NCBI GenBank assembly: GCA_937958475.1
Contig: CALFXR010000188.1
Location: 1 to 37,363 of the forward strand
Direction: 5' to 3'
Source: an uncultured Mesorhizobium sp.
GTDB lineage: Bacteria > Pseudomonadota > Alphaproteobacteria > Rhizobiales > Rhizobiaceae
Length of the DNA: 37,363 nt
Shown here one piece after another: positions 31,229-37,363 of this stretch. The first letter of the stretch is position 1, and each line of letters begins with the position of its first letter. Under the pieces are notes generated by a model, which was not told the origin of the DNA, ran no database searches, and saw only the letters and a list, made by a program, of their open reading frames with translations. The position numbers were made by a program, and so were the translations under genes.

Positions 31229-31858
31229 ATGAGCGTCTTCGAGAAGCTGGTGCTCGCGTCGGGTTCGCCCCGGCGTATCGAGCTCCTGCAACAGGCCGGC
31301 ATCGAGCCCGGCCGTATCCAACCCGCCGACGTCGACGAGACGCCGCTGCGCGCCGAACATCCGCGCTCGCTCGCCAAGCGGCTGTCGCGCACGAAGGCGG
31401 AGAAGGCGGCGGCGGCGCTTGCCGGTGACGCCGACGCGCAGGGCTCGTTCATCCTGGCTGCCGACACTGTTGTCGCCGTCGGCCGCCGCATCCTGCCGAA
31501 GGCGGAACTGCTCGATGAGGCGACGAACTGCCTCAAGCTGCTGTCGGGCCGCACGCATCGCGTCTACACCGGCGTGTGCCTGGTGACACCGTCGGGCAAG
31601 TTCCGCCAGAAGCTGGTCGAGACCAAGGTACGCTTCAAGCGCCTGTCGCGCGAGGAACTGGAATCCTACGTCGCTTCCGGCGAATGGCGCGGCAAGGCGG
31701 GCGGCTACGCCGTCCAGGGTCTCGCCGGCGCCTTCGTCGTCAAGCTGGTCGGTTCCTACACCAATGTTGTCGGCCTGCCGCTCTACGAGACCGTCGGCCT
31801 GCTCACGGCGGAGGGTTTTCCCGTCCATTTCGGCTGGCTGTCGGGTCCGCGGGTCTGA
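31229..31858 (+). CDS. maf: Maf-type nucleoside triphosphate pyrophosphatase
   Basis: 209 residues. 'LVLASGSPRRIELLQQAGI' at 9-27 is the Maf signature, with Ser-Pro-Arg-Arg. 'DETPLRAEHPRSLAKRLSRTKAE' follows. 'FILAADTVVAVGRRILPKA' contains the catalytic Asp and the Lys. Maf proteins hydrolyse dTTP, UTP or modified NTPs to monophosphates in the cytoplasm, a house-cleaning role sometimes linked to division arrest. 'GEWRGKAGGYAVQGLAGAFV' and 'GSYTNVVGLPLYET' complete the fold. The gene is co-directional with infA and ends 2 bp before yacG. Confidence 0.95.
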   Translation: MSVFEKLVLASGSPRRIELLQQAGIEPGRIQPADVDETPLRAEHPRSLAKRLSRTKAEKAAAALAGDADAQGSFILAADTVVAVGRRILPKAELLDEATNCLKLLSGRTHRVYTGVCLVTPSGKFRQKLVETKVRFKRLSREELESYVASGEWRGKAGGYAVQGLAGAFVVKLVGSYTNVVGLPLYETVGLLTAEGFPVHFGWLSGPRV

Positions 31859-31860
31859 GC

Positions 31861-32061
31861 ATGGACGGCGCGGCGAAGATCACCCCGCTGAGGCCGCGGC
31901 GTCCCTGCCCGGAATGCGGCAAGCCATCGGCGCGCGAGACCTACCCGTTCTGTTCACCGCGCTGCAAGGACGTCGATCTGAATCGCTGGTTATCCGGCAG
32001 CTATGTCATCGCTGCGACCGAGGAAGAGGCCGAGCCCGACCGGAGCGGCGCCAGCGACTGA
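31861..32061 (+). CDS. yacG: DNA gyrase inhibitor YacG, zinc-binding
   Basis: 66 residues. 'CPECGKPS' and 'YPFCSPRCKDVDLNRWLSGSYVI' give the C-x2-C ... C-x3-C zinc site and the D-L-x-x-W segment of YacG. In E. coli the protein binds GyrB and inhibits its supercoiling activity. The ATG follows the maf stop after 2 bp, so it is translated from the same message. The acidic C-terminal tail is disordered-looking, as usual. In related genomes the next feature is generally tRNA-Phe; here a 4.1-kb gene on the opposite strand intervenes. Confidence 0.95.
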   Translation: MDGAAKITPLRPRRPCPECGKPSARETYPFCSPRCKDVDLNRWLSGSYVIAATEEEAEPDRSGASD

Positions 32062-32120
32062 CGCTGGTCGCTCGCAGGCGGCCGGCCTCGCCGCAAGGCT
32101 ACAATTCCCTCCCCTCCCTG

Positions 32121-35100
32121 TCAGAACTCTTCGTATGCGGCGATGAACGCGGCGATCTGCTGCGCGTTCAGCGCCTCCACCTGCGGCGTCGTCACCGCCT
32201 GAAGCTGCGCCTGCGACAGTCCCTGGATCGCCGTCGTCGACAGGCCGGGGATGGCGGCCGCACTGATCGACGCGATGTCGTCGGTGGAGAAGGCGGCGAG
32301 GTCCTGGGCGCCGAGCGCGGCAATCTGCTCGGCGGTCATATTCGCCACCTGCGCCGGGGTCAGGGCCTCGATCTGCTCGGTGCTCATTGCCGACAGCTGG
32401 GCCGGCGTCAGGCCCGCGACCGCCTTCGGCTCCAGCGCGGCGACCTGCTGCGCCGTCAGCGCGGTGATGCGGCTGGTGCCGAGAGAGGCGAGCTGAAGGG
32501 CGTTCAGCGCCCCGACCTGCGTGTTCGACAGGCTGGCGAGTTGCGGCGCGGTCAGCGCCCTCAGTTGGTGGAAAGTCAGCCGCGAAATCTGCTCGGGCTT
32601 CAGCGCGCCGAGCTGCTCGAGCGTCATCGCCTCGACATTTGCGGGCGACAGCCCCTGCAGCGCGCCGGCGCCGATCGCGGCGATGTCGTCGGGCGAGAAC
32701 GTCTCCAGCGCGGCCGTCGTCAGCGCGCCGACCTGCGTCGCCGACAGCGCAGCGATCTGCATGGTCGTTAGCGCGTCGACCTGGAGCGGCGTCAGCGCCG
32801 CCACCTGCGTCGTGGTCAGTCCTGCCACGGCATTGGTGTTCAGCGCCGCCACCTGCGGCGCCTCCAGAGCGGCGAGGCTGGCCGTGGGGAGCGCCGCCAC
32901 CTGGGTGCCGGTTAGCGCGCCGACCTGCTGGGCCGACAGGGCGGAGACCTGCGCGGGCGCCAGCGCCGCCACCTGGGCGGGCACCAGCGCGGCGACCTGC
33001 GCAGTCTTCAGCGCCCCGATCTGCTCCAGGCTCAGCGCGGCGGTGTTTTCCAAGGACAGACCACCGATCGCCGTGGTGCCGATGGCAGCGATGTCGTCCG
33101 CCGAGAACGTCTCCAGTGCCGCCGAGCCGAGCGCGCCGACATGCGCGGCGGTCAGAGCGCCGATCTGCGCCGCCGACAGCGTGTCGATCTGGCTGACGGA
33201 GAGCGCCGAGAACTGGTCGAGCGTCAGACCCGCTATGGCGCGCGTGCCGAGAGCCGCGATCTGATCGGTAGAGAATCCGGCGATCACGTCCGTGCCGAGC
33301 ACGGCGATCTGAGTCGGCCCGAGCGCCCCGATCTGCGCCGCCGTCAGCGCGTCGCGCTGCGCCGGCGTCATCGCCGCCACCTGGCCGGGCTTCAATCCGG
33401 CGATCTGCGCAGTCGTCAACGCCGCGAACTGGTCGGGCTCGAGCCCGGCGAACCGGTCGGGCGGCATCCCGGCAAGTGCGGCAGGCGTGATCGCCGCGAT
33501 CTCGGTCGCCGAGAAGGTCGCGATCGCCGCCGTTCCGAGTTCGGCGACCTGAGAGGCCGTCAGTGCGCCGATCTGGTCGATCGAGAAGGCGTCGACCTGG
33601 CTCGCAGAGAGCGCGCCGATCTGCGTTGCCGTCATGCCGGCGACCGCCTTGGCGTTGAGCGCGGCGACCTGCGCCGTCGTCAGCGACGCGACGATCTCGG
33701 CGCTCATCGCCGCGACCTGCGTGGAGATCAGCGCGCCGACCTGGTCGACGGTGAGATTGGCGACCTGCTCGGTGGTGAAGGCGGCGGTCTGGGCCGGCTT
33801 CATCGCGGCGATCTGCGCCTTGGTCAGCGCCGCCACCTGGTCGGAGGACAGTGCCGGGATCGTGGTTTCGGCGATCCCCGATATGGCGTTGGCGGGGATC
33901 GCGGCGACGTCTGCGGCCGAGAAGGTGGCGAGTTCCTGCGGCCCCAGGGCACCGACCTGCCGGGCGTTGAGGCCGGCAATCTGAGCGGGCGTCAGCGCCT
34001 CGACCTGGGCGGTGGTGAGCGCGGCCAGTTGCGCCGTCGTGATGCCGGCCACCGCGCGCGCGGTGAGGGCCGCGACCTGCTCGGTCGAGAATGCCGAGAC
34101 GGCCTCGACGCTCATCGCCGTGACCTGGGTCGACGACAGCGCCTTCACCTGCGTGGTCGTCAGGGCGGCGACCTGCGAGGGGCTGAGCGCAGCGACCTGC
34201 GCGGCCTTGAGCGCGGCGACCTGCGTGGCCGTCAGCGACGAGAGCTGCTCGGCGTTGAAGCCGGCGAGGCTGTCGGGCGACAGACCGGTGATCGCCGCCG
34301 GCTTGATCGCTGCGATGTCGGCGCCCGAGAACACGGCGAAGGCCGAGCCGTCGAGGGCGGCGATCTGGCTCGACCCGAGGGCGCCGATCTGCGTCGTGGT
34401 CAGGGCGTCGACCTGCTCGACGCTCAGGGCGGCGACCTGGGCGGCCGTCAGTCCGGCGATGGCCTTCGTGCCGAGCGCGGCGACCTGCTCGGTGGAAAAC
34501 GCGGCGATCTTTGCCGTCGCGATGGCGGCAACCTGAGCCCCGCCGAGCGACTTGACCTGCGCGACCGTCAGCGCGCCGAGCTGGTCTGCGGACAAGGCCG
34601 CCACCTGGGAAGGCTTCAGCGCCGCGACCTGGGAACTCGTCAGAGCACCGATCTGCTCTCCGTTGAGCGCGGCGACGTTCGCCGCGCTCAGCCCGACGAT
34701 CGCAGCGGGCTTGATGGAGGCGATGTCGGTGGACGCGAAGGTCTCGAGCGCCGCTTCGCCTAGCGCGGCGATCTGGCTGGAGCCGAGCGCGCCGATCTGG
34801 GTGGTGGTCAGCGCGTCGACCTGCGTCGGCGACAGGGCGGCGATCTGCGCGGCGGTCAGCCCGGCGACGCCTTTGGTGCTCAGCGCCGCGATCTGGTCGG
34901 TGGCGAGCGCCGCCAGCTTGTCCGTACCGATCGCGGCGACCTGCGTGCCGCTCAGCGTCCGCACCTGGGCGGCGGACAGTATGCCGAGCTGGTCAGAGGT
35001 CATCGCGCCGATCTGCGAGGGCTTCATCGCGGCGACCTGCGCGGTCGTCAGCGCCGACACCTGCTCGGCGCCGAGCCCGGCGACGGCCGTTGCCGACAGG

Positions 35101-36197
35101 CCGAGGATCGACGTGGGCTTGATCGCCGCGATGTCGGCGGCGGAGAAGGAGGCGAGCGCCGCCTCGCCGAACGCCGAGATCTGCGTGGCGGTGAGCGCTC
35201 CGACCTGCGCCGAGGTCAGCGCGCCGGCCTGGTCGACGCCGAGCGCACCGATCTGCGCGGCGGTCAGGCCCGAAACGGCCTTGACGTTCAGGGCCGAGAG
35301 CTGGGCCGTCGACAGGACGGCGACGCCCTCGGCGCCGAGTGCGGCGAGGTGCGAGGAGGAAAAGGCGCCGATCTGGGCCGTCGACAGGGCGGCGACGTGA
35401 TCCGTCGACAGGGCGGCGATCTGAGCCGGGCGCATGGCCGCCACCTGCGCGGGCGTCAGCGCCTGGACCTGCTCGACGGCGAGCCCGGAGACCACGGTCG
35501 TCGACAATCCCGCGACCGACGTCGGCTTGATCGCGGCGATGTCGGCCGCGGAGAACGTCTCCAGCGCCTCGGCGCCGAGCACGGCGACCTGCGCCGAGGT
35601 CAGCGCGCCGATCTGCGCGCTCGTAAGCGCGCCAACCTGGGCGGTTGAGAGCGCGGCGACCTGGCTCGGCCTCAGCACCGCGACCTGCGCCGGCTTCAGC
35701 GCCGCGACCTGATCGAGGCTCAGCGCCGCGATGCCGGCGCTGGTCATGCCCGGCATCGAGGTCGGCTTGATCGCCGCGATGTCTGCGGTGGAGAAGGTCG
35801 CAAGCGCCTCCGGGGTCAGCGCCGCGACCTGCCGCGAACTCAGGCTCGCCACCTGCGTCGAGGTGAGCGCCTCGGCCTGATCCGCGTTCAGCGCGGCGAT
35901 CTGGGTGTTGGCGAGCGCCGCGACCTGCGCCGCGAGCAGGCCCGATATCCGGTCAGTCTCGAGCACGGCGATCTGGTCAATGGTCAGGCCGACGATCGCC
36001 GAGGGCGAGATCGCGCTGACCTGCTGGGTGGTGAGCGCGGCGACACTGCCGGTCTGAAGCGCCCCGACCTGGGTCGACGACAGAGCCTTCACCTGCGTGG
36101 CGGAGAGTTCGGCGACGTCCTCTTCGTTCCACGCGGCGATGGTGGCCGCCGAAAGTGCCCGGATCTGGCTGACGGACAGAGTGGAGATGGTCGACAT
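32121..36197 (-). CDS. Giant octapeptide-repeat protein of unknown function
   Basis: 1358 residues: a 5-residue start (MSTIS), then 168 consecutive octapeptides with no insertion or deletion, then a 9-residue end (AFIAAYEEF). The consensus octad is A-L-[ST]-x-x-Q-[VI]-[AG], with Pro frequent at position 4. I find no Cys, a single Trp near residue 23 and a single Tyr near the end; acidic residues outnumber basic ones. There is no signal peptide, membrane segment, catalytic motif or GGxGxD calcium repeat. The S/T-x-x-Q pattern is a helix N-capping box, so a short-helix solenoid is plausible; a beta-solenoid is the alternative. The chain is long, regular and polar, so a surface, adhesive or structural role fits, with secretion perhaps by a C-terminal signal. 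Codon use and GC are like the neighbours. The ATG at 36197 follows a GGGAG-like site. Large proteins rich in LTxxQVxAL may exist in other Rhizobiales; I cannot check. Confidence 0.85.
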   Translation of the reverse strand: MSTISTLSVSQIRALSAATIAAWNEEDVAELSATQVKALSSTQVGALQTGSVAALTTQQVSAISPSAIVGLTIDQIAVLETDRISGLLAAQVAALANTQIAALNADQAEALTSTQVASLSSRQVAALTPEALATFSTADIAAIKPTSMPGMTSAGIAALSLDQVAALKPAQVAVLRPSQVAALSTAQVGALTSAQIGALTSAQVAVLGAEALETFSAADIAAIKPTSVAGLSTTVVSGLAVEQVQALTPAQVAAMRPAQIAALSTDHVAALSTAQIGAFSSSHLAALGAEGVAVLSTAQLSALNVKAVSGLTAAQIGALGVDQAGALTSAQVGALTATQISAFGEAALASFSAADIAAIKPTSILGLSATAVAGLGAEQVSALTTAQVAAMKPSQIGAMTSDQLGILSAAQVRTLSGTQVAAIGTDKLAALATDQIAALSTKGVAGLTAAQIAALSPTQVDALTTTQIGALGSSQIAALGEAALETFASTDIASIKPAAIVGLSAANVAALNGEQIGALTSSQVAALKPSQVAALSADQLGALTVAQVKSLGGAQVAAIATAKIAAFSTEQVAALGTKAIAGLTAAQVAALSVEQVDALTTTQIGALGSSQIAALDGSAFAVFSGADIAAIKPAAITGLSPDSLAGFNAEQLSSLTATQVAALKAAQVAALSPSQVAALTTTQVKALSSTQVTAMSVEAVSAFSTEQVAALTARAVAGITTAQLAALTTAQVEALTPAQIAGLNARQVGALGPQELATFSAADVAAIPANAISGIAETTIPALSSDQVAALTKAQIAAMKPAQTAAFTTEQVANLTVDQVGALISTQVAAMSAEIVASLTTAQVAALNAKAVAGMTATQIGALSASQVDAFSIDQIGALTASQVAELGTAAIATFSATEIAAITPAALAGMPPDRFAGLEPDQFAALTTAQIAGLKPGQVAAMTPAQRDALTAAQIGALGPTQIAVLGTDVIAGFSTDQIAALGTRAIAGLTLDQFSALSVSQIDTLSAAQIGALTAAHVGALGSAALETFSADDIAAIGTTAIGGLSLENTAALSLEQIGALKTAQVAALVPAQVAALAPAQVSALSAQQVGALTGTQVAALPTASLAALEAPQVAALNTNAVAGLTTTQVAALTPLQVDALTTMQIAALSATQVGALTTAALETFSPDDIAAIGAGALQGLSPANVEAMTLEQLGALKPEQISRLTFHQLRALTAPQLASLSNTQVGALNALQLASLGTSRITALTAQQVAALEPKAVAGLTPAQLSAMSTEQIEALTPAQVANMTAEQIAALGAQDLAAFSTDDIASISAAAIPGLSTTAIQGLSQAQLQAVTTPQVEALNAQQIAAFIAAYEEF
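32295..35558 (-). repeat. Eight tandem 408-bp (17-octad, 136-residue) higher-order repeats
   Basis: Within the octad gene the distinctive octads T-F-S-x-x-D-I-A and A-I-K-P-x-x-I-x recur exactly every 17 octads. Unit boundaries fall at 35558, 35150, 34742, 34334, 33926, 33518, 33110 and 32702, ending at 32295. Other positions are also unit-specific: the octad at +11 is A-L-x-x-K-A-V-A, +13 ends in Asp or Glu, and +16 is A-L-G-x-A-A-L-E. The segments 34359-34415 and 34767-34823 are 408 bp apart and encode the same 19 residues. Confidence 0.9.
35559..35798 (-). repeat. Short 10-octad unit of the higher-order repeat
   Basis: Between the first T-F-S-T-A-D-I-A octad and the next there are only 10 octads instead of 17. 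The unit keeps positions 0 to 6 and 14 to 16 and lacks about 7 to 13, including the K-A-V-A octad. Missing DNA is 168 bp, a multiple of 24, so both the frame and the octad register are kept. Confidence 0.8.
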
Positions 36198-36256
36198 CGT
36201 CCCGGGCGCTCCCGAAATTCACCTCGCGCATGGCCTCGCCGACCGGCAGGCTGCCG

Positions 36257-36284
36257 CCGGGAATCCCGGACGGTGATTCCGTCC
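36257..36284 (-). promoter_or_regulatory. Nested dyad-symmetric sequence upstream of the octad gene
   Basis: Three overlapping symmetries: CCGGGAATCCCGG (36257-36269), GGAATC...GATTCC with a 9-bp spacer (36260-36280), and GGACGG-TGATT-CCGTCC (36268-36284). They lie 60-87 bp upstream of the ATG at 36197. They could be an operator or a structured 5' leader; no regulator can be named. Confidence 0.35.
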
Positions 36285-36468
36285 ATAATCGGCGGGGCTT
36301 GTCCGAGCCTGTGCTGGTGGGGTGCGTCTTCCCTCGCGGGATGTGCCGGCCGGGTTCGACGTTGCCATCGGCGCCGCGCATGGTGCCGGCGGCGGCCGGA
36401 TTGTTGCGAGCCCCCATCCGGCGCGAACGGGAGCGCACAATCCGCGTTCCGAAATCGCGCCATGGCGC

Positions 36469-36496
36469 TGGACAGCCCCGATTCTCGTGCTATAAA
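36469..36496 (+). promoter_or_regulatory. Sigma70-type promoter for tRNA-Phe
   Basis: TGGACA (36469-36474) and TATAAA (36491-36496) with a 16-bp spacer; each hexamer differs from consensus at one base. Transcription would start near 36503, leaving a precursor leader of about 68 nt before the tRNA. The octad gene is divergent from it. Confidence 0.6.
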
Positions 36497-36570
36497 CCGC
36501 GCGCATTCGGGGGGCGGCGCCGGCCGTCGACCGAAAGCCGGGTGCGGGTCGCGCCGCAGTCCGGCAGGAT

Positions 36571-36646
36571 GCCCAGGTAGCTCAGTTGGTAGAGCAGCGG
36601 ATTGAAAATCCGCGTGTCGGTGGTTCGATTCCGCCCCTGGGCACCA
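36571..36646 (+). tRNA. tRNA-Phe (GAA)
   Basis: A 76-nt cloverleaf with encoded CCA. The acceptor GCCCAGG pairs with CCTGGGC, the D-arm is GCTCAGTTGGTAGAGC, the anticodon arm is CGGAT-TGAAAAT-CCG with anticodon GAA, the T-arm is CGGTGG-TTCGATT-CCGCCC, and the discriminator is A. It closes the conserved murA-yacG-tRNA-Phe neighbourhood. Confidence 0.97.
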
Positions 36647-36671
36647 TTCATTTTATGTACGGCCCGGAGTC

Positions 36672-37363
36672 ATTGGTAACAGTTTGTACCTAAGACATGG
36701 GTGACAACCTCGTGCCGAACGGGTTGTCGATGGTCTGCAGGGTCCTCTGTTCCAGGTCGATATATCCCAGATCATAGTGCATGAAGCTCACGAGCCAAAT
36801 GCCGTCGTCGACTTCCTTGATTCCCAGCCTCTGGCCGGCGAGCACGGTCGAGACGTTGATCTTCTTCCTTGCCATGCAGATGCGGCCGCATGCGGTGACG
36901 AGGATGTCTCTGTCGTGGAAGGGGTATTGCACGTCCGGCAGGCCCTCATAGGCTTTTGAGGAAGGGGCGTAGAGCTCGGCGGGGGTCTTCATGGCGAGCG
37001 CCTCGTGCGGCCGTTCCTCGTTGAATTCGCTGACGAAGTCGTCGAATCGGCCCTGCTGCTGGAGCGTGTTCATGCCCGGCGGGCGGGCCGTTTCGGCCTT
37101 GAGCGTACGGTGCATGCGCTCATGGCGGCCGTTCTGTTGCGGGTTGCCCGGCTTGATACGCTCGATGACGATACCGAGCCTGAGCCAGAAGACCGAGAGC
37201 TTCGACAGATTGTAGAGCCCGTTGGGGCTGGCGAAGGGCAGACCGTTGTCGGAACGGATCGCCGCCGGCAGGCCGCGTTCCCGAAACAGGCGCAGGAAGG
37301 TCTCGATGACGGGCGCCTCCTTCGTGCTCTCGAGGGCTTCGCAGGCCAGGATCATGCGAGAGA
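36672..37363 (-). mobile_element. Insertion sequence, IS481-like, one end only
   Basis: A transposase gene (36690-37363) with its 3' flank lies 26 bp beyond tRNA-Phe. The flank holds 'ggtaacagtttgtacc' and 'gacatgggtgaca', which look like the terminal region of this element class; the exact terminus cannot be set because the other end is outside the window. The left boundary given is approximate. Confidence 0.6.
36690..37363 (-). CDS. IS481-like DDE transposase, C-terminal part (5' end outside window)
   Basis: About 224 codons visible; the frame is open to the right edge, so the N-terminal HTH and the first catalytic Asp are missing. The rve integrase core shows 'LPAAIRSDNGLPFAS' with the second Asp and 'GNPQQNGRHERMHRTLKAE' with the catalytic Glu, followed by 'FNEERPHEALAMKTPAELY', typical of IS481/IS3-type enzymes. 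The C-terminal 90 residues ('YPFHDRDILVTACGRI', 'VLAGQRLGIKEVDDGIWLVSFMHYDLGYIDLE') form the beta-rich tail common in IS481-type transposases. No frameshift is seen in the visible part, so the element may be intact. Insertion beside a tRNA gene does not by itself prove an integrated island. Confidence 0.85.
   Translation of the reverse strand, partial: SRMILACEALESTKEAPVIETFLRLFRERGLPAAIRSDNGLPFASPNGLYNLSKLSVFWLRLGIVIERIKPGNPQQNGRHERMHRTLKAETARPPGMNTLQQQGRFDDFVSEFNEERPHEALAMKTPAELYAPSSKAYEGLPDVQYPFHDRDILVTACGRICMARKKINVSTVLAGQRLGIKEVDDGIWLVSFMHYDLGYIDLEQRTLQTIDNPFGTRLSPMS

Larger units (their letters stand above)
36198..36570. other. 373-bp intergenic region between octad gene and tRNA-Phe
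   Basis: No convincing gene. The left part is the leader and promoter region of the octad gene and includes a nested dyad (36257-36284). The right part contains the tRNA-Phe promoter (36469-36496). Open frames here are shadow-like (Arg/Pro-rich) on both strands. Confidence 0.6.

Noticed and set aside
32521..35712. Long plus-strand open frames (for example 33141-34763 and 34552-35400) opposite the octad gene
   Set aside because: The 24-bp period is a multiple of three, so all frames stay open. Their products are Arg/Gly/Asp-rich or Ala/Ser/Cys-rich echoes without a coherent start; the minus frame has a clean start, stop and strict octad pattern.
32121..36197. CRISPR array or satellite DNA
   Set aside because: There are no identical repeats separated by unique spacers. 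Repeats are contiguous, diverged at synonymous sites and coding.
32121..36197. TALE-like or RTX-type repeat protein
   Set aside because: The octads recall the first helix of TALE repeats (LTPxQV), but there is no 33-35-residue unit or variable di-residue. No GGxGxD calcium motif is present either.
36219..36605. Short open frames between the octad gene and tRNA-Phe
   Set aside because: They run through the tRNA promoter or the tRNA itself and have no ribosome site.

Overview
The window looks like chromosomal DNA of a GC-rich alphaproteobacterium of the order Hyphomicrobiales (Rhizobiales), probably close to Mesorhizobium or another Phyllobacteriaceae. The evidence is the gene order murA - DUF2948 - hisD - UPF0262 - low-Mr phosphatase - infA - maf - yacG - tRNA-Phe, a ugpBAEC transporter, and an ExoP/Wzz-type exopolysaccharide locus. 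I assigned this from gene content and order only; no search was run.

Layout. (1) 1-8988: exopolysaccharide locus with a chain-length protein (cut by the left edge), a Wzx-like flippase, three overlapping minus-strand genes (a DxD transferase-like protein, a WecG-type GT26, a GT4), then a GT2 and an O-antigen-ligase/polymerase-like protein. Both divergent intergenic regions carry a TTAA-N7-TAAAC element close to the CtrA consensus. (2) 9062-16942: proC, then a minus-strand run ugpB-ugpA-ugpE-ugpC followed by an NAD/SAF oxidoreductase and an MFS transporter. (3) 17123-26025: mixed metabolic genes, namely a secreted small protein, a TIM-barrel isomerase, a small putative zinc protein, a UxaA-family dehydratase, a cupin, a beta-CASP MBL hydrolase, an unfamiliar ATP-grasp-like protein, an SDR and a diguanylate cyclase. 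(4) 26195-32061: tRNA-Thr and the conserved murA-to-yacG housekeeping block. (5) 32121-36197: a 1358-residue protein made almost wholly of 168 uninterrupted octapeptides, in turn organised as a 17-octad (136-residue, 408-bp) higher-order repeat. (6) 36571-37363: tRNA-Phe(GAA) and the 3' part of an IS transposase that runs off the right edge.

How it fits together. Region 1 contains the flippase, polymerase and chain-length components of a Wzx/Wzy polysaccharide pathway. Regions 2-3 have the look of uptake and catabolism of glycerophosphodiesters and/or sugar acids. Region 4 covers cell-wall precursor synthesis, histidine synthesis and translation initiation. The most unusual item is the octad protein, which sits between yacG and tRNA-Phe, has no Cys and has no recognisable catalytic domain. 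It looks like a structural or surface solenoid.
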